Below are positions 24,633 to 39,200 of a DNA stretch of 64,000 bases, one piece after another. Location: positions 158,063,814-158,127,813 of the forward strand of contig JARDYH010000005.1 in assembly GCA_029215795.1 (NCBI GenBank), read 5' to 3'. Position numbers and translations under genes: made by a program. Position 1 is the stretch's first letter. Every line of letters begins with the position of its first letter. Source of the DNA: Anniella stebbinsi (lineage: Eukaryota > Chordata > Lepidosauria > Squamata > Anniellidae). A model generated the notes under the pieces. The model did not search any database and was not told the DNA's origin. It worked only from the letters and a program-made list of their open reading frames with translations.

Positions 24633-27600
24633 CTTTTCCATCCATATAGACCATCAAGACAGCTAACAATAAACCAGACATTCAAAACCCAGATTTGTTC
24701 ATTTTTTAAAAAAGAAGCTGCAAAACCAGATTCAAATCCAAGATTAGAGGACCAAGTAGATGGTGACTTACTGCCCAGGCTTAAAATTCACTGAAATAAA
24801 TCCCAGCAACTTCACCTGGCATGCAAAACTAGTTAAAAAGGGATTCTCCAACGTGGGCACTACTACTGAGAAGGCCCTATCCTGCTCTCCCAGCTGCTGT
24901 TCCTCAACCAGCAGTGGGATACGGGCTCATCCAGCAAGTTGGTTCTTAATGCTGAAATGCTTTCATGAGATTTTGGTGAAAACTAAAATCTACTAATGAT
25001 ACAGAATAGGTTACAGTACATTTATTAATACGTTTCTATCCCACCTTTTTTCCCTCTTGCATTGAACTGAAGGCAGCTTATGTGGTCCTATTCTCCATTT
25101 TATCCTCTCAACAACTCTGAGATACGTGAGGCTGAGAGTCAGTGACTGGCCCAAAGTCACCCAGCATCCTCCATGGCCAAGTGTGGATTGGGACCTGGAT
25201 CACCTGAGTTCCAGTCCAGCACTCCAATCACTACACCATATTAGATTCTCATTCTAGCTTCATAACAACCCTGTTAGATAGATTGGAGCTAGAGACGGTG
25301 ACTTGCCTAATGCCATGCACAGCTGGCTGCAGGGCTAAATGCAACTCCCACATTAAAAACACACGAACCTCACTCACTCCTCTATATAACACCAGCCCTA
25401 TTGGCCTCTTTCTGCACAATCTAATTCATAGCTGCTTCAGCTCACTTCCGTCTCTAGCAGCTCTCACCACCCCAACTCACATCACAGTTCTTCCGAAAAC
25501 AGGAAGCAGCGAATGTGTGGGGCGGAAACGAGAGGCGGCAAGAGGCTTTTGCATGCAACCGAGTGCACACTGGCTAGCTTAGCTCAGGAAGTGGGTTCCT
25601 GCACTTACTGAAGAAGGAAGGGAAAGACTCAACCATGCAGCAGGGTTGAGATGGGGCGAGGAAGCTATGAACAGGACTTTAGGGTGCCTGCAGTTCCTTG
25701 TCATGCACAAGGAATCTTATATCTTATATAAGAATACGGTAGTGTAAGGCTTATTACTCGATATCTTCCAAACTGATTTGCTCATTTTTTGTTTTAAATT
25801 GAAGCTTGAGCAGTGCTGAGTTGCAGAAAATTTTGAAAGATTTAATAGCCAAACATTGTTTCCATGCCCTGGCTGGGAGCCTGAGGCAGTTGGGGACTTA
25901 GAGCTCCTATATAGCTCCACGTAATAGGCGTGCGGGGAATAAAATACAAAAGTAGGGACGGAGGGAAGGCCTTGGGCTTTGTAAGTCAAGCCCACTCATA
26001 TTAGTGGCAGGGATGATGGTGGTGGCAAACACTCTGAGGTGGCAGAGGAGGAGGAAAAGAAGCAACCCTAGGAAAAGCTGGGTTTTTAAATGTGAGGGAA
26101 GAAAGTGGGCTTGAGGCCTGAGGGGAAAAAAGTGAATGTTGTTCAGTGACGATGGGTGTGAGGAAGTGAGGGCCAAAAGTCCTTTGTTGCTGTGAAGGCA
26201 AGTAAAGGGCATACAGCTTCTGGAGGACTGGCATAGCTGGAGTCAAAGAACAATATGGTTAGTCTCCAGACTACTAGCACCCAGGACAAAATGGGATTTA
26301 CACTAGTTCCCCAAAAAATGTGGGATTGGGTGCTGAACTCAGATTCCTGAGCCTTTCCATCTCCACTTTTTCTTTAAATTAAGTTTCTAGTCCTCGCACT
26401 TTTGAAAACATCCAGACAATATATCTGCCCAAAGGTTCACTGTTCAAGAAATACAGCTTGCGCTTCTGTGCCTTGTGTGGAAACACACTGGGGCAGCAGG
26501 AAAAGTGGATAAGGTGGGGTGATTTTGGGGGAAGAAGCAGGCAGGGAAAGGATTCAACCGTGAGAGCCAGTGTGTTGGACCAGCACTGTGGGAGGCCAAA
26601 GTTCAGGTCCTCATTCAGCCATTAAGCTCACTGCATGACCTTCCTCTCAGCTTATTTTACCTCACAGGAATGTTGTAAAGATAAAAGTGGCAGGAGAGAG
26701 AGGAAAGAATCATGTACGTGACCTTCTGCTCCTCTGAGGAAAAGTGCAGTATTAGTATAGTTAAGCAGCCTCGCTGTTTCTCTGCTCCAAAATCCCTCCT
26801 TCATGAAGATTCACGAAGAAAAGCAGCCATTGTGTTCATCTCTCTGATTTTACGTTTCCTTCAGAAGCATGAGGATCTCTGCTGGAAAACACTTCATTCA
26901 CTTCTGTTCTCTGCTATGGGCCAGGATAATATAGGTTAAGCTGTAGGGAATTAAAGTGGGTTAAGAGATAAGAAGATCCTGTCTCAGAAGGATGGATTAG
27001 ATCAGTTAAGTTCCAAATGGTGTGCCTGCTGGTGAACCACAAGAGAACTGGTAGTGTGCTGTGAGGAGGAAATTAATTATATAATTAAAGGGCTCCTATG
27101 AGCCCAAAGGATCTATCAACCAGGGAGGGTGCCTGTTGTGTCACTTTGTGATGTACTTCTCGCCTGCCCTCTGCTGGGGACAGGTAACTTATTCTCTCTC
27201 CTGTCTCAGTGGCGGCTGGTGGCTCTGATTTTGGTTGGGCTGTGAATCCATTCTGGGTTTCAGTCAGAACCAGCCAGAACTCTAAAGGCACTTTCTAAGG
27301 TGCTTAACCTGTTTTGGGGCTAGGATTCAGCACCTTGGGTATCTCTTTTAGAGCGCTGGCTGGTTCTGACTGAGACCCAGAATGGATTCACAGCCCCACT
27401 GAAATCGGAGACACCAGTCTCCACTGTTCATTCTTGGTAAAGGGACAATTGAGAAATGACTCATCCTTAAAGGAGGCTGACCACCCCTCTCCACACAAGT
27501 CATAGTTCTGCATCGGGCAAAAACGAGGGGCAGGGAATGGTTCCCTGAAATAGGGTCATTCTTGCTTTCAGCACTTTAAAAGTAAATCCTTTGGATTGAA

Positions 27601-30600
27601 GGGTGCAGCTCCCATTTTAGTACAGAAAAATGTTAAAAGTATGCTTCAGTCATTACAGCCATTGTTGGATCCCAGATGATATTGGGCTACAATTGCCATC
27701 ATCCCTGACCATTGTTCATGCTGAATGGGGCTGATAGGATTTGGAGTTCAAAAACATCTGAAAGGCCATATGTTCCCCACTGCTCAGCTATCTGATGTGT
27801 GGGAACATTTCTGGCCATATCTGTGCCTATTTAACATTGTCATTCAAGCAAGCAAACAAACATTAGTGTAGGTCATGTATTTTTCAGACATGTTAAGAAA
27901 GAGGAATGCATAGAATTTGTAGCTCCCATCCCCCAGATAATCACATCCATATGCTGGTGCGTAAGGCAAGTCCCTCTGAGCCGCATTTCTGTCCTACCTT
28001 TCAGGGCTGTTGCTAAGATAAATAAGATAATGTATGAACTACATCATGGACCATCCTAGCGTATGCTACCATCCTAGCCAATTTTAAAAAACTATTACGT
28101 TTTTATCTCACTTTGTCCAAGGAGATCAGGGCAGGTTACTTATCTCCGCCACCCCCAGCTTTTTATTCTCATAACAAATTTGGCTGGGCTGAGAGACAGT
28201 GATTGAGCCATAGTCACCCAGTGAGCTTTATGGTCAAATGGGGATTTTAACCTGGGTTTCCCCTGCCCTCACTGAATGCCTCACTGAAGCTAAGCAGCTA
28301 TGTTCAATGCCTGGATGAAAGACAGCACTAGAATCTTATGCACAGCACCATGAATTCAAATGTGGAAGTTCTCTGAAAGAGAGAGGGGATTTTTTTTGGG
28401 GGGGGGATATTTTACCAGTGAAAAGCAATAGATGGTTGGACCCAGTAGATTGACGTTTGAAGATATGGAGATGCTGTATCTTGAATTATCTTTATTTTCT
28501 TACCTTATTTTATCTCTGTTTCAGCCCTTCTGCAGGGCCTCACTTTTTACTCTTCCACAACCTCCACCCCCTCAAAGAACTTAACAAACATTCTACCATC
28601 CTTGAAGGCAAATGGGCTAGGGCAGAAATGGGAATATAATTAAGGCTATAAGCGGAGAAGCACATAGCAAGTTTCCGGCCACTTCTGCACACTGTTTCCT
28701 GGAGATGCGAATTACTGTTTGAAAAGGAAGAACATGATAGCCCTTGTCCAGATTCTGTGTGTGTTTGTGGGTGGGGAGTTAACAGCATTTGGTGAAAGCA
28801 CTTTGGAGACACGTGGGAGGGGCCACTGGGTGAAGCTAAATCAAGTCAGATAACAAAAGGTGGCATTAAAATGGGACTGTGGATCAAAGGGCTCACCTCC
28901 GCCTACAACTGTATTTTGTTAAGACTCAAGTATGCCCGACTGAATAGGTAGAACTGCAACATGGGGTGGCTGATTTTCAGACTGCAAAATGGCTATCCCC
29001 TAAATGGGATGCCCTTATTCCCTGGTAGCCCCCCTACTCCCCTCCCTTGCCCCCCAAGATAAACAGTCTTCCAAGAAAAATATGCTGAGGTTGGATTTGT
29101 AATCCCTTTGGAGGTTTGGAACTACAAAATCCATCTGCCCCAGTTAGCATGGCCAGTGACCAAGGATTATGGGAGTTGTAGGCCAAAATCTTCTGGTGAT
29201 GGAGCTGTTACATTAGGCCTGTCCAGACAACACGCTAAGCCATGGTTAGGCAACCTTTTGCAGCAAATGGTTAGTGAGCATGTTTAAGCTGTGGTTATGT
29301 AGCCACCATGGTTAGGAATGGTTCACATGACACGCTACATCATGGTTTGCATGATACATTAAGCCATAATGTTTACCTCAAAATGCTTAACCATCTTGGC
29401 TTAGCATGTCGTCTGAACAGGGTCTTTATATCCTTTTACCAAGAGTGGAATTCTATCTCAGGGAGAAGGTAAGATGCCACAGATACAGTGAGGGAGGTCA
29501 CTACTATCAATCTACCATAATTCACACTAGCAGAACATGCCAGAAGCACAAAACAACAGCTAGAAATCTGTGAAGAGCCAATAACTCAAGCACATGCTGC
29601 CCTCCACAGATTGGTACACATCCAGGGAGCTTCCACATGCAGGGTTCCTGGTGCTACCTGTCAAAAGGCATTGTGCACTTCTTCCATCTTTTCCTCCTTA
29701 GTGAATTTTCTGTGGTATGAAAGAAGATGGAAAAAGCGGTGGGAAAACACGAGAGGGCTACAAATGAAAGATATCGTAAAATTCTGTGAGGCAGAACGAT
29801 GGCACAATAGAAGTTTTGTCTTGAAGCACCCAGAGTCACAAAAGATACAATAACATCCAGGGATCATACGTAGCATAATATCTTTCTGTTGTGCTCTGTT
29901 AGCCCACCCTTCCCCAATCACATGCCTTCCAGATGTTTTGGACTACAACTCCCATCAGCCCTAGCAATGGTCAGGAAGGATATGAGTTGTAGTCCAAAAC
30001 ATCAAGATGGTGCCTGGTTGGGGAAATGCTGTGCTAAACTAATGCAGGTAAAAAGTTAATTCTGAGAAGCTAAATCAAGTAAAAGCTTAAATACTGAAAC
30101 ACACACACACCTCTAAATAATCATACCTAGGGAGGCTGGACCCACTCTCTAAAGTAACCAAGTACCCTGGGCCCACCTTGAATTGCACCCGTGCCTTATA
30201 GAACAGAAAACATGGAGGATAGCTCTTATCAATGGCTCTCAGTTGGCCTTTTCCAACCTGGTGCCCTCCAGATAAGTTGGACTTCAACTCCCAGCATTCT
30301 CCAGCCAGTGATGTTGGCTGAGGGATGCTGGGATTGTAGTCCAATGCATTTGGAGGGTGCCAAGTTGGAGAAGGCTGCTTTTAGCCATGACAGCTAAAAA
30401 TGGATCCTCCATGTTCAGAGCCAGTGTACTCTGAATAACCAATTGTGTGGACAGATGAGGAGGAGAGGATGTTGCTTTCCAGCCATGCTTGAGGAAGATT
30501 CTCAGGGGCATCTGGCCAGCCACTTTTGGGAGCAGAATGCTTTACTAGTGCTGGAATTTTGGCCCAATCCTGCTTCTTAGAATATAATGGATGACCATTT

Positions 30601-33201
30601 TTCAAATACCATGGCTTTGGATCCTGAGGTCAATTAGGGATGGGGCACAGAGGGCTGCTGAGGGGAGGAGTGGATACAAAATTTTCCTTCCGTGGACTTC
30701 TATAAATTAAGTTATCTTAGGATCCAAGCCTGGTTTGGGAAAGATTCTCCCTCCCCCAGCAGCCCCCTCCATCCCATTCATATTGTTCACACACACACTC
30801 CTCCAGAGAGGCTTTGTGGTACTCCAGGTGGCTACAGTAGGGAGAAGGGAACAGGGAATGTTCCTTCCATGAACTCCCCTAAGTTCACATCTTCAGATTC
30901 AAGACTTTGACTGGGTTCAGACACAACACAATAACCAGTAGTGGTTTAAATAGTTGATGGTTGGTTATGTAACCCACCATGGGTTATCATGTTGTGTGGA
31001 GGGAGTTTATCAACCAACGGTTGGTTATTTGGGTGAAATAACCAACACAAATAACCACTGCTGTTCAGAGTTGGCTTTTAAACCACTGTTGGTTGTTGTG
31101 TTACATGGAGGGCACCGTTGGTTATTTCATCAGCCACTGAGTCACAAGGCAAGAGAGGTTAAAGCCGTGGCTGTTGCTCTAGTCCAGCCGGCTTGATAGA
31201 TTTTTTTGGCAGCAATTGCTGATGAGGTACCAGCAGGAGGACTGAGCGGGGAGAGAGAGCAGGAGATGATTGAGTCAACTCAGCGTGGACTAATAGTCAA
31301 CTCAATGCTGATCCTAATCCATACCCTGGTTGATTGTTATCATGTTGTGCGGGAGTACCCCTTAGATAAACAACTGTCGAATTGATTATTACCGCACCGT
31401 TGACTGTCGTGTTGTCTAAACAATATCTTTGTCTTCACATTCACTCCTGCTAATAGTGAACTCCGGTGGCTGAGTGTCGATCTATTAGGAAGTGAAACAG
31501 GACCGTCCAAAAATAAATAAGTGGTTTCTATATACCCAAGGAACTCCCAAGGCACGCAGAAATATATATCATTATCATTAAAGGGAGACCTTTAGGTAAA
31601 AAACAACAACAACCCCAAAACAGAAAACTGTATGACTATGAGTTTCCAGGATGTACAGAATGTTGAGGTGTGACTTGAGTGGGTGGGGATGGGGAGAAAG
31701 GGGTGTTAGCCTGCTCAAGGGGCGAACACCTTATAATAACAGTCCTAGAAGAGGAAGGGATTTGGGTTGGAGATGTGTGTCTTGATGTTACCCAAAACAA
31801 AACAAACTCCCCATCTGTGCACAGCACCATACAGGGATGTTTCAGCAGGAAGGAAAGCAAAAGAGGCACCATTTCCTTTTGGAATTGGCTGAGATAGCAG
31901 GATTTGTAGTCCCAACACATCTGGAGGGCACCAGGTTCCAGAAGTACTATAGCAGCAGAAAGGGTGAGTGTGGGGGGGAAAAAAGAAAAAAGTTCCACCC
32001 CAATCCTTTCTTCCCTCCTGAAACTCACCCCTTCCCCCCCCCAATGGCGTGAACATGGCTCCTGTTCCACACTAGCTGGAGCCTTGGACAAGAGTACTCC
32101 TAGTGAGTATAAAACAGAGCTTTTCTAGACAAGGCTGTTAACCCACTGTATCTGCTTCCAGTTACGTTGCAGAATTGAGATCAGATCCCTACATGAAGAG
32201 TTTTTCCTTTCCTGCCTTTCCATACTTCATGCTACATAACCTCTAGGTGGTGCTATGGTAGAACAGAATAGCACAATTTCACTAGTAGGTGCTTGCGCTT
32301 TGTTTTGGACTGGGGAGAAAATTACTGGATTTTCCCAGCTCCAACCTCTCCTCCCCCGCCCACTGCAAAAATGAACTTAAAAAATAGAAACAAATTTGGA
32401 CAGTGTCATCTATGGCACCCATAAACAACCGTGAGTGAGGAATGACAAGTGCACAATAAAAGCCTTGTGTAGAAAAAAAAGCCCCCACTGCAACATTTTG
32501 TTGAGCTTCCCTTACTTTGGAGCAGGGCCTGACAAATGCAACCCACCATCCCACCATTCATTTAATAATACCTTTTATGCTGTCTGATCCCCAGAGTTTT
32601 GCTTAATGGATGGTGCAGTTTTTAGTAAGTGGGCTGTTTGTTTTTAAACTGGTTGTATTGATTTTGTTTCATTCTGTTTGTGAGCCGCTTTCGGGGTGGG
32701 GATGGGCCTTTATGGAACACAAAGTGGGACGTTGCCACTCTGCCCAGAGGTACCCGAGACGATATAAAATAAAAAGCCAGTCCTAAAGTTCAGTACCACG
32801 AAAATTCAGGTAAGCCAGACTTATAATCTAAGTAGCAGCATAAAAATACACCTCAAAAAGATAGTAGGAGCCAGACAGTAAAAGCCACAGTCTGTTTAAC
32901 TGTTAAACAATAACGTAACCACTAAAACAAACAAAAGAAGCAATCAAAAGAAGCAATCAAAACAGTCGCAACAAAACTAATAACATGGCACACCCGAAAA
33001 GCAGTAAAATAATAAGCCCCGAAAACATGTACGAGTTTAAGCATATTATTAGCAGTATTCACTGCCAGGAAAAAGGCTTTTAAAACACAAAAATGACATT
33101 ACATGCTGGCACAATGCTGTTTGGGAGCTGGCCAAATTAATTTCCCTTGGCAAAGAGCTCTGCAACATGGGTGCCATAGTAGAGAAGGCCCTGCTATGTT
33201 C

Positions 33202-33233
<32 letters not shown>

Positions 33234-36200
33234 TTTCTTTTTAAAGCAAAAGATGACACATGGATCAGAGCCTCTCCCCTCCCCGCAGATTTTGGGGGGC
33301 AGGGAAGAACATAGGAGAAAAGACATTCCATAAGGCAAAGATGAGCAGGAAGGAGATCTCCAGATGTTTTGAATTTCAACTCCCACCAATCCTGGCTGTT
33401 GGCTATGCTGGCAAAAGGTTGTGGGAGTTGAAGTCCAAAACATCTAAAAATCTGCCTTCTGTCCACCCCTGCCATAAGGTACTCTATTTTAATCCTGACT
33501 TTCCTCCAGGCAACTCAGACTGAAGTGTAGGGTGCTTCCCCCACCCATTATTATTATTCTCATAACAGCCCTGCAAGGTAGGCTCAGCTGAGAAATGGTG
33601 ACTGGCTGGCCTCAGGTCACTCAGTCAACCTCATCATGGCCAAGTGGGAATAAAAACCTAGGTTTCGCCTCCCCTAGTCCAACGCCAGCACCATGCCATG
33701 CGCATTCTCCATAAAGAGACATTCACCTTTTTACATTGAGCTCAGCTATTTCGAGTTTAAAAGGGAAGTGCCAACCCCTTGAATTAGACTCAGAAGCAAG
33801 CAGGCAAGCAGACAGTTGGGTTGCGGTTAGCTTAATGTTATACGCTCCCTGTGCATTATCCCGATCAAAATATGTGCATAAGAACATCTAGTCCAGCACT
33901 CTGCAAACAGCTGTCAATCGGGACCTGCAAGCAGGACATGATGCAACAGCACCCTCCCACCCATGTTCCCCAGCAACTCGTGTGTATAGGCTTATTGCCT
34001 CTGATACTGGAGGTAGCACATAGCCATCAGGCCTAGTAGCCATTGATAGCCTTCTCCTCCAGGAATTTATCTCACCTCCTTTTAAAGCTATATTGGTGGC
34101 CATCGCTATATCTTGTGGTAGAAGAATTCAGCATTCTTCCTGGCTCATTTTCAAGACGAGCTCCGTGTAAACTTACTGCAGCAAGCTAAACAAGAGGTTG
34201 CCCAGGCAGACGAGAGTAGTCAGATCCTTAGCAGAGAGGAAGGGGCAGGAAGGCACTCCTGCCGCTGAAGTTGCCGTGCAAAGCAAGATCAAGAAGCGCT
34301 CATATCTGTAAGCCTACAGTAGGCAAAATGACTGTTCTCTCACCTCTAGCCTTTCATCTGAGTCAGCACTTGCATGTGAGTGTCTAATGAACTTCATTCA
34401 GTTCCTTATGGCACTTTGCAGAGTTTACCCAACCCAGTGCCCTACAGATGTGTTGAACTGCAATTCCCATAATTCCCAGCCAGCATGGCCAATACCTATG
34501 CTGGCCAGGGGCGATGGGAATTGCAGTGCACAGCACCAGGCGGGTGACAGCCATCTTAAGTCTTTCCAAAGGAGGCCCTGCAGCTCTGGACACCACACTC
34601 CGGGTTTAGGCCTCCAAACTCATATGCACGCCTGCCTCCTGCCTCTCGTTGTTTTTGAGGTAGCAGCAACCGTGGGTGTGGGAAGAAATGAGTAACACCA
34701 GGGCCCTCCTAAAATAAGGCTAAGGGCCACAATGTGGCCTGCAAGTTGCCTACCTCTGCTATCTAAGGTCCCCTCTACAAGGATTCGCTTTTGCGCCTGG
34801 TTAGGCGATTATGCGCATAATCGCTGAAGCGCATTTACGCCTAATGCCTCTGCACGAGAGGCAGTGAGAGGGGGCGAAGCGCATTAAGGGATGACCAAAA
34901 TGCGCATTAGAAGTAGTTAATGCGCATAAGCGCTTGTTCACATAGTCAAAATGCGCTTTAACGGACGGAGCAAAATAAAATTCGCTGTTTAACGCGCATT
35001 CGATAATGCGCATAATCGGAGAGATAATGCGCCTCTACGCCCGATTTGCGCTCCGTTCTTGTAGAGGTAAAAAAATTTAAGCGCTTTGAAAGAGCTTTAA
35101 ACCTCTCTTGTAGAGGCAGCCTAAGGAAGACTAAAAAACAGACTCTTTCTATACACTGTTTCACATCCTTTTGCATCTGGCCTTTGCAGCTGTCCTGTCG
35201 GTGGGCATCTCTTCCCACACCACCCTCTCGCTGTCCCTTCCTCCTCCCCTCCTTTGTGTCTTGCATGTCCTTCCTCCCCCTCAGCCCTCCCTGCCCACCA
35301 CAGCTGCTCTGCCCCACCCAAGGCCTGCCTCCCGAAGGAATGCATCAGGTCTGAGTCACCCGCTCCGGCTCCCAAATAAGGCCAGAACAGCCTTGGTAGT
35401 GGGGAAGGAAAGACCGAGCCCCTGTGCAGCTGCTGCTCGACGCTGCACTGCCAAGTCTAGAGAGAAACCCCTTGGGACCCCCCCCTTTCCCACACGGGCT
35501 CCTGCAGCAAGGGGAAGGACAACAGAGCAGTGTCTGGTCCACCTCATCATGGGAGGCAAGGGGGAAATACATAATGTACTTTTGTAGGCAAGAGCGAGGG
35601 AGCAAGCAAGCAACAGGCGTAGAAATGCCAGAGCTATGTGAGGTCTGTGGCTGCAAAACAACAACAACGGAGTCTTGTGGCACCTTCAAGCAGGAGTGGG
35701 CAACTTGTGGCCCTCCTGATGTTTTGGCCCACAACTTCCATCATAGTCAATGGTGAGGGGTCATAGAAATTGTAAGCCAAAATATCTTGGGGGGGGGGGA
35801 CAAGTTGTCCACCCCGGCCTTAAAGCCTAGCAAACATAACCATGACATAAGTTTTTGTGGGTCAGAGCCTGCTTCGTCAGGTAATGCTACTGGGTTTCTA
35901 CGGGGCTGCACCATGCAGTGGCTATGGTAGCCATTACACTCGGCCATGAAGCTCTGGGACGAATTAGATGTGACGTGGGAGATCTTTTCCACAAATTTCA
36001 TGTGCCAACTTTCCTTCCCCCCCCCCCCCCCAATGTCAAAGCAGCCACTGATGGCCCAAAATCGGCAGTGTGGATGGAGTGGGGGTTCTAGGGTGACCAT
36101 ATGGAAAGGAGGGCAGGTCTCTTGTATCTTTAACAGTTGTACTGAAAAGGGAATTTCAGCTGGTGTCATTTGTACGCATGCAGCACCTGGTGGAATTCCC

Positions 36201-39200
36201 TCTCCATCGCAACAGTTAAAACTGCAAGAGCACTGCCCTCTTGACCAGATATACAAGAGGGCAGGGCTCCTGCAACCTTAACTGTTGTGATGAAGAGGGA
36301 ATTTCACCAGGTGCTGCATGCATACAAATGACACCTACTGAAATTCCCTTTTCTCAACTGCTAGAGATACAGGATATCTCTAGCAGTTGTATAGAAAAGG
36401 GAATTTCCATATGGTCACCCTATTGAGTTAACCTGTCTTCCCCCCTCCCCTGCGGTGTGGTTTGGTGCTCAAGAGAGTGACCTTTGGGATTTCCAGGTTT
36501 TCCTGGTTTTTAACCAGACTGTTCCTGTCTGCTTTAACAGCCACTTCACTTTGGAATGCCATAAAAAGTGTCAACTGCTGATTTCTTCTGATCAAGTGGC
36601 TCTGACAGGCCTAATAGCAAGCTAGGCTGGGGTTGTTTCGGATCGCTTGGCGACATCAGTGGCCTTGTAGGGCAAGTCACTATATCTGAACTTAACCTAC
36701 CACACTGGGTTTTTGTTGAGGCTAGAGGACTGCTGCTCTGACTGAGCTCCTAGGAGGAAGCATGAGAAAGACATAAAATGAGCAGTAACAAAGCAAGCCC
36801 CCTCTTCAAGTAAGTTTAGAACAGTACCTGATGCCTTGTGCCGGCCTATAACTAGAAAATATTGTAATTAGAGGGGCCTGGCTTGGATATGGAATAATTG
36901 CAGAACAGCCAGAACATAAATCCAGGTAGTCCAATATGTTTAAGGTTTCTTAAGGCACAATCCTTTGTATGTTTAGAAAATAATCCAACGAAAGTCCAAC
37001 AACTGGCATGACTGGTTGGGACATGCTGGGAGATGTAGCACTTTTTAAAAAATTCAAATAAAATAAAATTTAAATATCAGAGCCTTGGGCTTGTTATTTA
37101 TTCCACTATCTTTGCACACATTAGCCAGATTGCTCTTAGTGAACAATTTCACAGAGAACAGCTTGAACACTTTCCCTTGAACTATCCAAGTAAAAGGGCT
37201 AGCGATGTTTTAAATCAGGGATGGGGAAAGTGTGCTCCCCTCAGAAGTTGTTGGACTGCAACTCCCATTATCCTTCACCATTGGGTATGCTGGCTAGGGC
37301 TGATGGAAGTTGCAATCCAGCAACATCTGGAGGGCTACATGCTCCCCACCATTGGTTTAAATGAAGAAAAATAGCTATTTAGGGTAACTTAAAAGATCCA
37401 TGAAGGGCCCATACCCGTATTCCCACAGGCCCCTCAGTGGCCATAACCTTGGCCTTTGTTCACATGAAAATAAGTGAGAAGGGTGACATGCCAGGCCTCA
37501 ATTCTGTCCTGGCTTTCATTACTTCTTCTGAGAGATAAGTAATAAACCGGAAATTATACACTTTTGAACATGGACAGACTCGCTTCCCATCAGCACTAAG
37601 TAATCCCATCCCCATCATGTAATTGGGATTAAGCCCAATACCAGGTTGTCTTTGGACTAGTGCTATGGAAAAGGCACTCTGTACATGTTCTGTGGTAGTC
37701 TAGTTATTACTTCAGATGTTACAGGGGCTGAACCCCTAGTACTGAAAGTGGGTTCTGGGATTAGGATGTGGTCCTCCAGAAGTTGGACTGCAACTCCATT
37801 CAGCCCTAGCCAGCATGGCCAATGGTGAGGGATGATGGGAGCTGCAGTCCCAACAACAGACAGAGGGCCATACATTCCCTACCCCTGGATAAAGCCCTCG
37901 CTCAAGTGTTTCCCACTAGCAAGCAAGCAAGAAAAAGACTCAACTTCTTCTGTGCCTTTAATAGCAGTGTGGTATGCAGGAATCAGCAGGTGAAGTTTTC
38001 CAAGCAGAGATAAATGCGATCAGCTGCACAACCATTAAAGGCCCAGTAAAATCAGTAATAAAATTACAATAAACTATGGTGGGTTGCCTTGTCCCTGGCT
38101 CTTATTTCCATCTCTTCTCTACCAGATTCCTTTTGTGGGGCTGCTACTATTCCTTAAGACATTTTCTGTTTGAGCCCTCAGCTCCCCTTGTTAAACAGCA
38201 GCGGCTGTAAGCCCCTGATCTTTTGCCACCTCCCTTTCTCTCGCCCGAGCCTGGCCTACACCCAGGGAAGGATCTCAAGGCGGTAGAATTGATTGTAGCA
38301 TTCAGACCACAAGTGGGCGGTTCCGTTTTTGAATGCTCTCCTGTGGTAAAAAAAACAAAAAAAACTCACTGCAAATAGAAAACTAAGATAGCAGGCAAAG
38401 AGCTACATAAATGTATTTTCCCCTGATTTCTATTTGTGGGGAGGTTTTAGTTTAATTTTTATGTGGAGGAACACTTGCGGTCTGAAGTGGGACCATCTTG
38501 TCTACCGTCTCATTACCACGCATTCTCTTGCCATGCGCACATCGGGCCTTCATGTAGCCCTGCCCTCTTGTGTATCTTGTCAGGAGGGCAGGGTTCCTGC
38601 AGCTTTAACTGTGATAATGAAGAGGGACTTTCACCAGGTGCTGCATGCATACAAACGACTCCTGCTGAAATTCCCTTTTCCATACAGCTGCTAAAGATAA
38701 AGGAGCCCTGTCCTCCTTTCCATATGGTCACCCTATTAGATATGTTTTTAAACTCTCTACCATTTGATCACCACCGAACTCAGGCCTTAGATCTGGCTCT
38801 ATAACTCTCTCTTACTCAGCCCGTTTTCGAGAGTTGCTAGCTATTTTTTAATTGCTGCTCCTGGAGCTGGAACAGCAGTTTGACTTGCAGAACTTTATCA
38901 AGCGATTACCCTTATCCACCACCATGTTGGTGTAAACGTTCCACCTGCTCGTTTCTGCAGATCAAGCAGTTATTAAAAGTATAGGAGTAGGCCGAGCCCA
39001 TACCCTCATCTCTTCCCTGTTCTATGAAAAACTGCCTGGATTTGAGCACCCTGCTCCTCCCCACATCCCGTACCCTGGGTCATTAATAGACTTCAGTTAA
39101 TTGAGATTAGCTCGGATTAATTTCCATGGAACCACTTGTGAAGAAGATTAGATCAAGGACCCCCTAGGTTGCTAAACTCTGGGCAGGGGGACCGGGAAGA

